Assembly (NCBI GenBank): GCA_037189985.1
Contig: JBBCJX010000018.1
Span: 230,056-294,055, forward strand
Direction: 5' to 3'
Length of the DNA: 64,000 nucleotides
DNA from: UBA2031 sp037189985
GTDB lineage: Bacteria; Pseudomonadota; Gammaproteobacteria; Pseudomonadales; Moraxellaceae
The number at the start of each line of letters is the position of its first letter. Within the stretch, counting starts at the first letter, position 1. Of the stretch, positions 25,667 to 35,387 are shown in pieces. The notes below the pieces were generated by a model, which was not told the origin of the DNA, made no database searches, and saw only the letters and a list, made by a program, of their open reading frames with translations. Position numbers and translations under genes: made by a program.

Positions 25667-28600
25667 ATGTTTGTTCCTCGTGCGCTTTCTCACGCCCTGC
25701 CTTCGTTTGTGTTGAAACCTCTGGCAGGTTGCCTCCTTTTTCTTTCCCTGTCCGCTCATGCAGCCACTTATGAGGTCTATAACGAGGCTGATCTGGCGGC
25801 TGCCATCCTTGCCGTGAATGCGTCGGTGGGTGCCAACTTTATCGAGTTCAAGAGCAACATCACGCTCTCCGCAGCGCTGCCACCCATTACCGGCACCGTC
25901 ACCATCAAGGGCAACGGCAAGACCTTGTCGGGTGATACCGATGGTGACGGCGTTGGTGATGTGCAGTTGCTTGTGGTCGGCTCCAACTCTGCCCCGGGCA
26001 CCAGCATTCTGGTGCAGATCAGCGGGCTCACGCTGGAAAAGGGCCTGGCGGTGGGAGCCGATGGTAGCGGCGGTGGTGATGGCGCCAATGGCACGGGCGG
26101 TGCCTTGCAGATCAACAGCAATGCTGATGTCGTGCTCAAGGACGTGAAAATCCGCGACAGTGGCGCCGTTGGTGGCAATGGTGACGCCACGGACGGCAGT
26201 GGCGGGGATGCACTGGGCGGCGGGATTTATGTGGCGGCAGGCGGGCGCCTTTCCATGAGTGGTACGGCAGACCCTAATGGTGATCCGCTGGCAGCGGTTG
26301 CCAATCTGGGGGTCGGTGGTCTTCAGGGTGGGCAGGGCCAAGGGACGGGGAGCAATGGCGGGGAGGCTGGTAGCGGCCTTTTCCTGGATGGCTCGGGCAA
26401 CCTTCGCCTTTCCACCAACCCCAATACGGTACTGAAGCTGGAGGGCGGCATCAGCGATGGTGCCGGCGCGGGCGTAGGCACGGGCACCTGGAACCTCCTG
26501 CTGGAAGGGGGCGGTGGCGCTCCTACGGATACCACCGACCCCACGGCTGACCTCAATTTCGGCACCATCGTGCTGGGCGGCACCAATACCTATAGCGGCG
26601 ACACCTATATCAGCGACGTGAACGTTGGCGTGAGCAGCATGGGAGCGCTGGGTGCAGGAGGAGTGGTAGCGCTGGACAACGGCGGTCTGGTTGTGGCCGC
26701 TGGAGTAGATGTGAATCGGGAACTGGTACTGGCCAGTGGCGGTGGCCGTATTGGTGTGTTCAGTGGCGAAGCCATATTGAGTGGCGATGTCACCGGCACC
26801 GGCGACCTGATGAAGGTAGGCGAAGGTGATCTTGCCCTCTTGGGCAACAGCAATTTCAACGGCGACTGGCGGGTGCGTCAGGGCGCCCTGGTACTGGATG
26901 ACGACAGCCGGCTGGGCTCCCAGCCCAATCTCATCCTGGATGGCGGCGGATTACGTTTTTCCGATGACGTGGCCGGCTTGCGCGGTTTCAGGCTGACCAC
27001 GCGCGGGGGCTATATCGACAGCGATGGCCATGATGCCGGGTTGGGTGGGCAGATCACGGGCTGGGACGGTCTTACGAATGTCACCCTGACCTTTCGCGAC
27101 ACCACCGGCGGTGGCTCCACTACATTGGCAGACGGTTTCAGCAACGGCACCGGCCACAGCCATGTTGAATCCGGTACGGTGATTGGCAATATCGCCACCG
27201 GCAACCTGACGGTGGATGCCGGCGCGACCTATCGCCTGGGCGCGATGGATCGCGAAATCAGCGCGCTATTGGGAGAGGGCCAGGTTGAAACGGGCGCCAG
27301 CAACCTGACGATCAACCTGAAATACGATATCGAAAATGATACGGCACCGTCGTTTGCCGGCAGCATTTCCGGTAATGGCGCCGTCACGATCAGCAACTCG
27401 CTTTCCACCTTCGTCTGGTCGCCGGCTGCTACGGAACTGGTCGACATGTCCCTGTTTCGCATCCAGGAACTGACGGGCACCAATACTCATACGGGCGGTA
27501 CCACGGTGACTTCCGGTGCGCTCTTGCGCATTACGGACGAAAGCAGCCTGGGCAGCGGTGCCCTGACGCTGAACAACGGTGCACTGGAAGTACCCGCCGG
27601 CACCCTGTCGCGGGACATCAATCTTGCCGGCGGCGTCGGTATCCTCCAGACCACAGGCGACGTGGATTTCCAGGGGCACCTGATTGGCAGCGCAGACTTC
27701 CTCAAGGTCGGCATCGGTACGCTTACGCTGCACAACGCCAGTGCCGGCATGACGGGCGATACCGTGGTCATGGGCGGCGGCAGTTATGTGGCACTCGCGG
27801 ATGTTGGTGCGCTGGGTACCGGTGAGCTGATCCTGTCCCAGGGCGGTGGCCTGCGCCTTCTGGCGGATACGGCCGACCTGCGCCCCATCCAGATTTCCAG
27901 CGGCATTGGCGTGATCGACACCGGTGCCTTCACGGTGCAGTCCTCGGGCAACATCACCTCCGGTCTGGGGTCGATGGTCATGCCTGCACGCCTGCGCAAG
28001 GAAGGCAGTGGTGATCTCGTGCTCACGGGCAGTGTCACGCTGAATGGGGGTCTGGAAATAGCTGAAGGTGACGTGCAGCTCGGCACGGGCGGCAATACGG
28101 GCTCCTTCAGCAGCACAGGCATCTGTATTCCTATCCTGGGGGGGTGCACACCAGCGGACATCAGTATTGCCTCCGGTGCCCGATTGGTGGTCAACCGCAG
28201 CGGCACACTGACGCTAAGCGATCCCATCGTGGGTGAGGGCCAGGTCGTGAAGACCGGTTCAGGCCTGCTCAATCTGACCGGCAGCAATTCCTTTACCGGC
28301 GGCCTCGTTGTCCAGCAGGGTTTTGTCACGGGCAACAGTGATGCAGCCTATGGGGGCGGCAGCATCCTGCTGGATGGTGGCGGCCTGCAACTGGCCAGTG
28401 ACCTCTATCGCGCCGTCGAGCTCGGCGCCAACCATGGCAGCCTGCAGGTGACTACCGGCAATACCTACCGTTTTGGCGGACAGCTTCTGGGTGCCGGCGA
28501 TCTCACCAAGACGGGTGCAGGCACTCTTATCTACACCGGTGTGGCCGACCAGACCGGCATGTTGCGGGTGGCTGAAGGCACGCTGCAGGTCGGCGAGGGT

Positions 28601-30655
28601 TATGTCGGCACATTGCTGGGCAATGTGGATGTCGCCACTGGCGCCGAGCTGGTTTTTGGCCGTGATGACCTGACGCAGTACCAGGGCGTGGTGTCTGGCG
28701 GAGGTGATGTCGTCAAGCGTGGCATCGGTGAGTTGGTGCTGACGGGCGATCATCTTTTCACCGGGGATCTGATGATCGAGAACGGCAACGTCCGCCTGGG
28801 TTATGGCGGCACGACAGGCAGCCTGGCGGGTGGCGCCAACCTCTTTGCCGGCGCGCAGTTGCTCGTGGACCACAGCGGTAACACGGAAATCAGTGGCAGC
28901 CTTTCCGGTAGCGGGACCTTGCGTCAGGTCGGCGTGGGCCAGCTCCGCCTGCCCGGCGACAGCTCCGCGTTTACCGGCAACACGGCCGTTGAAAACGGCA
29001 GCTTGCGCGTGGACGGAGTCCTGGGCGGTGATGTCAGCCTTTCTTACGGCACCAGCTTGCAAGGCGTTGGCAGCATCCTTGGCAACCTCACGCTGGCCGA
29101 TGGCGCACGCTTCACGCCCGGCAATTCCTTCGGCACCTTCAATATCGGCGGCAACCTCCAGATGAACAGCGGCAGCCTGCTGCTCATCGAGATCGACGAG
29201 TTGGGCTCCCACGACGAAGTCGTCGTTCAGGGCAGCGCTGCGCTGGCAGGTACCTTGCGCATCATGCCGCAGGCCGGCACCTACATTGCCGGCTGCTGCA
29301 ACTACACCATCCTCCGGGCGGCGGGTGGTCTGAACGGCACGGAGTTTGACCAGGTCAGCAATGACCTGGCTTTCCTCAATACCTCCGTCACTTATCTTGC
29401 CGATCGCGTGAATGTTTCTTTCGCACGCAGTGGCAGCGGCTTTGGTTCGATATCCAGCCTGACCTGGAACCAGCAGCAGGTATCGAATGCGCTGGATGGC
29501 ATCGAGGCGGTTGATCCCGTCAATCCCCTGGTACAGCTTGTGACGCCGTTGACGGCGGCCGAGGCGCGCGCTGCCTATGACAGCATGAGTGGTGACTCAC
29601 TGCTGGCGCAGGCCAATGTCGCAGCCCGTGTTTCACGTCGCTTCAATCATGTGTTGTCGGCACGCAGCAGTCGCCTGGGTCTGGCCTCACGTGGTGGCAG
29701 TCCGGAGTCCATGGAGAAGAGCCTCGCCGCCGTGCGTGCTGGCCTTATGCCGGAGGCTCCGGCTGCGTTTGCCGGTGGAGTGAATCCGCAGCATTACGAT
29801 GGCCCCACCTCCAAAGTGGAAGGCTTGTGGCTGGAAGCTGGCAGCTTCCGGCTTTCGGAAGACAGTGACGCCATGATAGGCAGTGCCGCCAGCACGCTGG
29901 GCGGGCAATTGCTGGCACTGGGCGTGGACGGCTACTGGACGGACGGCTTCATCCTCGGTTTCGGTGTGGGCCATCTGCAGGCTGACCTGGGTTTTGACAA
30001 TCGCCAGAGTGATGGCGATGTCAGCGGCATGTTTGCCGGCACCTACGGGCGCTGGGAGAGCCGTACCGGCTGGCACTACAAGGGTGCTCTGGCGCTGGGC
30101 AAGCAGGACACGGACCAGAAGCGCACCGTCACTGTCGGTGGCAATACGTCCACTGCCATGTCCAGCTCGGGCGTGACCAACGTCAGCCTGGAGTTCGAGG
30201 CTGGTATCGCACTGCATGTGGGCAATTACGGCATGCGCCCCTATGCCGTTGCCGATGTGCAATATCTCAAGCGTGATGCCATCGAAGAAACCGGCAATGG
30301 CCCGGCGAACCTTGTCGTGGATGCAGCAACGGATGTGCTGGGCGAGTTTGGCGTGGGCGTGGAATTCTCGCGGCCATGGCTGACGAACGGGGCGCGCTGG
30401 GCACAGATACAGACAGGCGCTGCCCTGCTGCTTCCCTTTGGCGATACAGAGCGCGCGCAGACCGTTCGCTTCAACGGCACGAGCAACAGCTACACCGTCA
30501 AGGCAACGCCTGACGACAGCGCCACGCTGCAACTCACGCTGGGTGGCGAATGGTATTTCACACCGTCACTGGCACTGTGGGGCGGGTATGAAGGCCGCAT
30601 CAGTGGCAACTCGCAAGAACACAATGGCGTGATCAGCGTCCAGTACAGGTGGTGA
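25667..30655 (+). CDS. Type Va autotransporter with PATR-repeat passenger
   Basis: A 1662-residue secreted or surface protein. The signal peptide (1-32) ends SLSAHA. The passenger (about 33-1380) is Gly/Ser/Asn/Thr-rich, with at least seven beta-helix repeats of the type 'xKxGxGxLxLxGxNxFxGxxxVxxGxLxxG', for example LMKVGEGDLALLGNSNFNG, VKTGSGLLNLTGSNSFTGG and VKRGIGELVLTGDHLFTGD. These match the autotransporter-associated repeat. The last 277 residues form the outer-membrane beta barrel, ending in aromatic Trp (SVQYRW). No protease triad or lipase motif is seen in the passenger, so adhesion is the default guess. An OmpA-type lipoprotein gene starts four bases after its stop. Confidence 0.92.
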   Translation: MFVPRALSHALPSFVLKPLAGCLLFLSLSAHAATYEVYNEADLAAAILAVNASVGANFIEFKSNITLSAALPPITGTVTIKGNGKTLSGDTDGDGVGDVQLLVVGSNSAPGTSILVQISGLTLEKGLAVGADGSGGGDGANGTGGALQINSNADVVLKDVKIRDSGAVGGNGDATDGSGGDALGGGIYVAAGGRLSMSGTADPNGDPLAAVANLGVGGLQGGQGQGTGSNGGEAGSGLFLDGSGNLRLSTNPNTVLKLEGGISDGAGAGVGTGTWNLLLEGGGGAPTDTTDPTADLNFGTIVLGGTNTYSGDTYISDVNVGVSSMGALGAGGVVALDNGGLVVAAGVDVNRELVLASGGGRIGVFSGEAILSGDVTGTGDLMKVGEGDLALLGNSNFNGDWRVRQGALVLDDDSRLGSQPNLILDGGGLRFSDDVAGLRGFRLTTRGGYIDSDGHDAGLGGQITGWDGLTNVTLTFRDTTGGGSTTLADGFSNGTGHSHVESGTVIGNIATGNLTVDAGATYRLGAMDREISALLGEGQVETGASNLTINLKYDIENDTAPSFAGSISGNGAVTISNSLSTFVWSPAATELVDMSLFRIQELTGTNTHTGGTTVTSGALLRITDESSLGSGALTLNNGALEVPAGTLSRDINLAGGVGILQTTGDVDFQGHLIGSADFLKVGIGTLTLHNASAGMTGDTVVMGGGSYVALADVGALGTGELILSQGGGLRLLADTADLRPIQISSGIGVIDTGAFTVQSSGNITSGLGSMVMPARLRKEGSGDLVLTGSVTLNGGLEIAEGDVQLGTGGNTGSFSSTGICIPILGGCTPADISIASGARLVVNRSGTLTLSDPIVGEGQVVKTGSGLLNLTGSNSFTGGLVVQQGFVTGNSDAAYGGGSILLDGGGLQLASDLYRAVELGANHGSLQVTTGNTYRFGGQLLGAGDLTKTGAGTLIYTGVADQTGMLRVAEGTLQVGEGYVGTLLGNVDVATGAELVFGRDDLTQYQGVVSGGGDVVKRGIGELVLTGDHLFTGDLMIENGNVRLGYGGTTGSLAGGANLFAGAQLLVDHSGNTEISGSLSGSGTLRQVGVGQLRLPGDSSAFTGNTAVENGSLRVDGVLGGDVSLSYGTSLQGVGSILGNLTLADGARFTPGNSFGTFNIGGNLQMNSGSLLLIEIDELGSHDEVVVQGSAALAGTLRIMPQAGTYIAGCCNYTILRAAGGLNGTEFDQVSNDLAFLNTSVTYLADRVNVSFARSGSGFGSISSLTWNQQQVSNALDGIEAVDPVNPLVQLVTPLTAAEARAAYDSMSGDSLLAQANVAARVSRRFNHVLSARSSRLGLASRGGSPESMEKSLAAVRAGLMPEAPAAFAGGVNPQHYDGPTSKVEGLWLEAGSFRLSEDSDAMIGSAASTLGGQLLALGVDGYWTDGFILGFGVGHLQADLGFDNRQSDGDVSGMFAGTYGRWESRTGWHYKGALALGKQDTDQKRTVTVGGNTSTAMSSSGVTNVSLEFEAGIALHVGNYGMRPYAVADVQYLKRDAIEETGNGPANLVVDAATDVLGEFGVGVEFSRPWLTNGARWAQIQTGAALLLPFGDTERAQTVRFNGTSNSYTVKATPDDSATLQLTLGGEWYFTPSLALWGGYEGRISGNSQEHNGVISVQYRW

Positions 30656-30659
30656 TGAA

Positions 30660-31556
30660 ATGAAACGTTCGATGTTGGTGGTTGCCATCGCCTTGCCTGT
30701 CCTGTTGTCTGCCTGCAGTCTGATGAAAGTGTCCAGCCGCGTGCCCGGTTACCTGACCACGCCTGGTGGCGAATTGTTGCTGAGCCAGGACGGGCAGTGC
30801 TGGCGTACGGCTGAGTGGCGGCCGGCACTGGCCATCAAGCAGTGCGATCCCGAGGTGGTGAAGGCGCGCGAAGCCGAAAGACTGGCCGAAGAAGAAAAGC
30901 TGGAAGAAAAGGCAGAAGAAGTTGCCGAAGAGAAAGGTCCCCGCGCCGGCAGGGAGCATATCGGCTACATTTTCGTGCCCGAGGACGAAGCGGCGATTGC
31001 TGCCGGAGCGGCGGGTACGGCAGGCAAGGCGGCAGAGGAGCGTACCGAAGTCACGTTTGCTCCACTGACCCTCAACAGCGACACCTCCTTCCGCTTTGGT
31101 GATGACCGACTGACACCGGACGGCCGTGATGCCGTCATCGAAATGGCCAGTCTGCTCAAGATGCGCAAGGTGCAGGACCTCAAGCTCACTGTCATCGGAC
31201 ACACCGATCGTGTGGGTGATGCCAAGGCGAACATGGATCTTTCGCGTCGTCGCGCCGCCACCGTCAAGGCGGCATTCGTGGCAGAAGGCATTCCGGCCGC
31301 AGCCATCGAGACCGGTGGCATGGGAGCCACCATGCCCGTCACGAACCTTGAAGACTGCCCGAACGATCTGGTGAAGTGCGAACTGATCGACTGCCTGCGC
31401 CCTGACCGTCGTGTGGAGATCAAGGCACGCGGCAAGATCGAAAACGGTTCGCGCAGTGTTCCGCGTGGCGGCAGCATCGAGTTGATGCCGCAGAAGAAAC
31501 CCCTGCCCCGCACCGCGGCACAGCGGGAAGAGGCCCGGGCCATCTGCACCGGCTGA
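30660..31556 (+). CDS. OmpA-family peptidoglycan-associated lipoprotein
   Basis: A 298-residue lipoprotein with signal and lipobox LLSAC (Cys19). After a short domain comes an acidic coiled-coil stretch (about 75-100, EAERLAEEEKLEEKAEEVAE). The OmpA/MotB domain (about 130-255) follows, with FRFGDDRLTPDGRD, TVIGHTDRVGDAKANMDLSR and DRRVEIKARG. A Cys-rich insertion, EDCPNDLVKCELIDCLRPDR, interrupts the domain and may form disulfides. It sits four bases behind the autotransporter, so they are probably co-transcribed; the protein could anchor the secreted fibre or its barrel to the cell wall. Confidence 0.88.
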   Translation: MKRSMLVVAIALPVLLSACSLMKVSSRVPGYLTTPGGELLLSQDGQCWRTAEWRPALAIKQCDPEVVKAREAERLAEEEKLEEKAEEVAEEKGPRAGREHIGYIFVPEDEAAIAAGAAGTAGKAAEERTEVTFAPLTLNSDTSFRFGDDRLTPDGRDAVIEMASLLKMRKVQDLKLTVIGHTDRVGDAKANMDLSRRRAATVKAAFVAEGIPAAAIETGGMGATMPVTNLEDCPNDLVKCELIDCLRPDRRVEIKARGKIENGSRSVPRGGSIELMPQKKPLPRTAAQREEARAICTG

Positions 31557-31629
31557 GTTTTTTCAGGCGCCCTGCTGGTGGTGGAAGTGAAGAAAGCAGC
31601 GAAAGTGGAAAAAACAGGAGGACTTCATC

Positions 31630-33771
31630 ATGAAAGCAACTGTTCCCACTTTCTGCCGTATCTGTGAGCCTTCCTGCGGTCTGCTGGCGGATGTGGAAGA
31701 CGGCAGGCTGCAGCGTCTTCTTCCTGATCGCGAGCATCCGGTCACCAAGGGCTTTGCCTGCCACAAGGGGCTGGGCTTTGATGCCATCCATCATGATCCT
31801 GACCGCCTCAATGTGCCGCTCAAGCGAGTGAGTGGCAGGCATGAGGCGGGTGTCTTTCAGGATGTTTCATGGGACGAGGCCATTGCGGATGTCGCTGCGG
31901 CCTTACAGCGTGTACAGCAGGACTACGGACACGATGCCGTGGCGGGTTACATCGGCAATCCCACAGCATTCAATGCGCTGGGCACCCAGGCCCTCACATC
32001 ATTTTTCATGCAGCTGGGCTGCCGGCGCATTTTCAATTCCGGCACTCAGGACTGCTCCAACAAGTTTGCCGGCAGCGAAGCAGTGTATGGCACGAGTACG
32101 CTGCATCCCGTCCCCGATCTTGCCAATACGCGCTATGCCCTGATCTTTGGCGAGAACCCCAAGGTCTCGCACATGAGCTTTGTGTCCATGGCCGACCCCA
32201 TGGGGCAATTGCGTCAGGCCAGAAAGAACGGCGCTGTCATCCGCTTTGTGAATCCTCGCCGCATCGAGTCCTCGACACCGGCGACTGGCGATGTCTTGCA
32301 GATACGTCCGGACACGGACCTTTATTTCATGGCAGCACTGCTGCATGAGATGGATGCCGCAGGCCTGTTTGACGAAACCGTCATTGCCGTACACGGAACA
32401 CGCATCGAGGGCCTGCGGCAATTCATTGCACCTTACAGCGCCGAGGCTGTGGCAGAGGTGGTCGGTATCGCGGCAGGGACCATACGCAATGTTGCCCGCG
32501 AATTCGCTACAGCCGATTCCGCCTGCGCGCACATGAGTACCGGCGTGAACATGGGGAGGCAGGGCACGCTCTGCTACTGGTTGTTGCAGATGCTCTCTTT
32601 CGTGACGGGAAACCTGGACCGGGCCGGTGGCAATCTCTATTCGCTAGGTTTTTATCCGGCCGCCAGGGCCGGCAAGACCAATACCGACAATGTTTTCTTC
32701 CCCAGCGAGTTCGGTGAACTGCGCCATGTGCGTGGCGCCATGCCCGGCAACCTGCTGGCCGACATGATCGATTCGGAAAACAACCCCATTCGCGCGCTGG
32801 TTGTACTTGCCGGTAATCCCGTGCTTTCCATGGGGGGAGAGGAAAAGCTGCGCAAGGCATTCGGCAAGCTTGAGCTTATTGTCGTGCTCGACATTTTCCG
32901 TAACGCAACCGGTGAAATGGCTGATTATCTCTTGCCTTGCACCGACATGCTGGAGCGCCGCGACATCAATATCTGTGGCCTGGGCATGCAGTACGAGCCC
33001 TTTGTCCAGTACACCGACGCGGTGGTTCCGGCCAAGGCAGGGCGCAAGGAAGAGTGGTGGATACTGGGCCGGCTGGAGCAGGCCATGGGCTTCAATTCCG
33101 TTTTTGCGGAAAGCGAAACCCCGGACGTCTTTGCGCGCCTCAACAAGATGCTGCGCCATAACGATCTTTCGATAGAAAAGGTCCGGGCCGCGCCGCAACA
33201 GACAGTGCCTTTGCCGGCGCTGGCATCCGGCCGCTTCTACACGGACTGGATACAGACCGAAGACCGGCGCGTGGATTGTTGCCCTCCGATATTTGCAGAG
33301 GCCATTGCCCGTGCCGACACGTTGTTCCGCGAGCTTGCTGACGAGCCGTCAGGCCAGCTCAAGCTGATCAGCCTGCGCACCAACTACATGCAGAACAGCT
33401 GGTATCACAACGTGCCGGCCTTGAAACGCAAGAACCAGCAGACCAATCCTCTGCATGTTGCTCCGGAAGATGCCCGGAGGCTGGGGCTGGCAAACGGCGA
33501 TACCGTGCAGGTGGAGAATGACTGGGGCAAGGTGGAGGCCGAAGTGTGGCTGGACGACACCCTGCGCGAAGGCGTGGTGGCCATGACGCACGGCTGGGGC
33601 AACCGGCGTACACCGGGCCTGCGCGTGGCCAACCGCTATCCCGGCAGCAATGTGAATGCGCTCTTGCCCACTGGTCCCGGCAGCTACGAAAAACTCAGCA
33701 ACCAGGCACACATGACCGGCATCCCGGTGCGCCTGCAGCGCATTGCGGGAGTGCGTGACCGCCTGACTTGA
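31630..33771 (+). CDS. Molybdopterin-dependent oxidoreductase (formate dehydrogenase/nitrate reductase family), single subunit
   Basis: A 713-residue enzyme of the DMSO-reductase superfamily. The N-terminal [4Fe-4S] ligands are Cys9, Cys12, Cys16 and Cys44 (FCRICEPSCG ... FACHKG). Bis-MGD binding regions include LIFGENPKVSHMS, VLAGNPVLSMGG and, in the C-terminal domain, NPLHVAPEDARRLGLANGD. Cys142 in GTQDCSNKFAG aligns by position with the Mo-ligating residue of FdhF and is the likely ligand. No signal peptide is seen, so it is cytoplasmic. No electron-transfer or membrane subunits are adjacent. The substrate is unknown. Confidence 0.88.
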   Translation: MKATVPTFCRICEPSCGLLADVEDGRLQRLLPDREHPVTKGFACHKGLGFDAIHHDPDRLNVPLKRVSGRHEAGVFQDVSWDEAIADVAAALQRVQQDYGHDAVAGYIGNPTAFNALGTQALTSFFMQLGCRRIFNSGTQDCSNKFAGSEAVYGTSTLHPVPDLANTRYALIFGENPKVSHMSFVSMADPMGQLRQARKNGAVIRFVNPRRIESSTPATGDVLQIRPDTDLYFMAALLHEMDAAGLFDETVIAVHGTRIEGLRQFIAPYSAEAVAEVVGIAAGTIRNVAREFATADSACAHMSTGVNMGRQGTLCYWLLQMLSFVTGNLDRAGGNLYSLGFYPAARAGKTNTDNVFFPSEFGELRHVRGAMPGNLLADMIDSENNPIRALVVLAGNPVLSMGGEEKLRKAFGKLELIVVLDIFRNATGEMADYLLPCTDMLERRDINICGLGMQYEPFVQYTDAVVPAKAGRKEEWWILGRLEQAMGFNSVFAESETPDVFARLNKMLRHNDLSIEKVRAAPQQTVPLPALASGRFYTDWIQTEDRRVDCCPPIFAEAIARADTLFRELADEPSGQLKLISLRTNYMQNSWYHNVPALKRKNQQTNPLHVAPEDARRLGLANGDTVQVENDWGKVEAEVWLDDTLREGVVAMTHGWGNRRTPGLRVANRYPGSNVNALLPTGPGSYEKLSNQAHMTGIPVRLQRIAGVRDRLT

Positions 33772-33805
33772 AAGCTGCTTCTACAAAAAGTTCAGAGCGC
33801 CTGTG

Positions 33806-34273
33806 TCACGGGCAATCCAGAATCTCATCCAGCGCCAGAAACAGGAAGACTTCCCGATTGGGTGCGCGGTAGCAGCCCAGCGCGCCGAGGTGCGCCACTG
33901 CCATGGCGGCCAGCTCCCAGGACATCACCTCGTCCACTGAAAATTCACCTTCCTCGCTGAAAAGATCGTATCCGGTTTTCTCAAAAAGACTGCGCAAGCG
34001 GTCAGCACGCCCACGCCAAGGCTGCTCAATTTTGTCGTTGGCCCAGGCCCATTTCCAGCTGTCACGGTTTTGCGCAAACGTGCCGATGGGTGTGGTGGCA
34101 AAACGATGCTGATGCCGGCCCGACTCGTCCAGGAAGTCCAGATAGCCTTCGTGATGGTCCAGCTTCCAGCGGCCCATGCGGCTCAGGCCGTACTGCTTTT
34201 CCAGTTCGGCCTGTTTTTTTTCCAGCGCGCTGGTGCTGAAGCTGAGGAAATCCTCGAACTCGTCTTCGTTCAT
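33806..34273 (-). CDS. DUF6882-like hypothetical protein
   Basis: A 155-residue acidic soluble protein with GGAGG upstream of the ATG at 34273. A central segment, FAQNRDSWKWAWANDKIE, and an earlier LDFLDESGRHQHRFATTPIGT match the pattern I know for DUF6882 proteins. The domain is found alone or near toxin-immunity genes in other bacteria. There is no partner here. It converges on the molybdenum enzyme gene. Confidence 0.65.
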   Translation of the reverse strand: MNEDEFEDFLSFSTSALEKKQAELEKQYGLSRMGRWKLDHHEGYLDFLDESGRHQHRFATTPIGTFAQNRDSWKWAWANDKIEQPWRGRADRLRSLFEKTGYDLFSEEGEFSVDEVMSWELAAMAVAHLGALGCYRAPNREVFLFLALDEILDCP

Positions 34274-34389
34274 GATGGGGCACCTCCAGAGGCGGCGATT
34301 CTAGCCTGAATCAGCCTCTTGGAGACCCGCTCGGGTTGTGAGCAACGAAGCCCGACATGATGTTGGGCTTCGGCTATTGCTTGCTGTCG

Positions 34390-35277
34390 TCAGGCGGCCA
34401 GTGCCTCGCGATTGCGGAACTCTTCCAGCAATTCGCCATTTTCGCCGAAAAGGCGTTCGCGCCAGAGTTGTTCCAGTGCCGCGGTGTCTTGCTGGTCAGG
34501 ATGGAAGTTGCGACGCATGAAAGCCGGCATGTGGGGCAAGATGCTGCTGATGAAGCCCTTGTGGCCGAAAAGCTCGCGCAGGCCACGGCGGTGTTCGCGC
34601 AGGTTGAAGCGGTCTTTGTCTTTTGCCACGAGCCAGGCCCAACTGAACAGGATGCTGGGTAGCAGCGCCGCGCCGACATAGAGCCCGGCCAGCTTGCGTT
34701 CACGTTGTGTGCCGTGAACGGTGTCGAAGACATCGTAGGCCACGGCCTTGTGTTCCAGTTCTTCCAGGGCATGCCAGTACCAGAGCTTGAGCATTTCCGG
34801 GTCGGAGGTTTTCTGGAAGCGGTCATCAGTGAGCCATTGTTCGGCAAGATGTGCGGTGAAGTGTTCCATGAGCGTGGTGCAGGCCAGTTGCTGGCGCGGC
34901 GACAGGTATTCCAGCAGGCCCAAGCTGAGCTTGATCATGCGCTCGGGCATGGCCACATCCAGTCCGCGCTCGGTGAAGAAGGCGTTGAGGCGTTCATGCT
35001 CGCGACCGTGCAGGGCTTCCTGTCCCATGAAACCGGCCACTTTGGCTTTGAGCACCGGGTCCTTGATGTCATTACGGAAGTGGCGCACAGACTCCATGAA
35101 GAAGCGCTCACCCGGGGGGAAGATGCCGGAAAAGACCACGAACATGCTGCTTGCCAGCAGGTTGTTGTTGAAGAAGGGGTGACGGGCGCTGCCATGCGCA
35201 GGGCTGAACTCCATTTGCCGGGGAGGGATACCCACGGTGGCGCCAATGGGTCGACGACTGCTGCTGGGCTTGCTCAT
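34390..35277 (-). CDS. PF10118-family 'metal-dependent hydrolase', paralogue D
   Basis: A 295-residue member of the same family as the genes at 4203, 5057 and 6120, but 28 kb away and more diverged. The start is PPRQMEFSPAHG in place of RRMDF; FMGQEALHGREHE, LMEHFTAHLAE and WHALEELEHKAVAYDVF keep the Glu/His clusters. A hydrophobic region (about 195-225) follows. GGAGA precedes the ATG at 35277. It is divergent from a TetR-type regulator with a palindromic operator between them, so it is very likely under that repressor. Confidence 0.85.
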   Translation of the reverse strand: MSKPSSSRRPIGATVGIPPRQMEFSPAHGSARHPFFNNNLLASSMFVVFSGIFPPGERFFMESVRHFRNDIKDPVLKAKVAGFMGQEALHGREHERLNAFFTERGLDVAMPERMIKLSLGLLEYLSPRQQLACTTLMEHFTAHLAEQWLTDDRFQKTSDPEMLKLWYWHALEELEHKAVAYDVFDTVHGTQRERKLAGLYVGAALLPSILFSWAWLVAKDKDRFNLREHRRGLRELFGHKGFISSILPHMPAFMRRNFHPDQQDTAALEQLWRERLFGENGELLEEFRNREALAA

Positions 35278-35341
35278 GGCGCTCTCCGTTTGTCTGCCGG
35301 GTGGAGGGTCTTGACCGGCTGGTATCTGGATGGAAAGCTAT

Positions 35342-35359
35342 TCCGAGTTATTACTCGGA
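35342..35359. promoter_or_regulatory. TetR-type palindromic operator
   Basis: TCCGAGT-TATT-ACTCGGA is a perfect 7-bp inverted repeat, with a further half-site ACTCGG at 35364-35369. It lies 29 bases before the TetR start codon and 65 bases from the start of the divergent PF10118 gene, as expected for an autorepressor that also controls its neighbour. Confidence 0.7.
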
Positions 35360-35387
35360 TTCAACTCGGTTTTCGGACGTTCGTGCC

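Noticed and set aside
26041..29000. Tandem DNA repeats in the autotransporter gene
   Set aside because: The protein repeats are diverged beta-helix repeats. The DNA does not repeat closely enough to be a separate repeat element.
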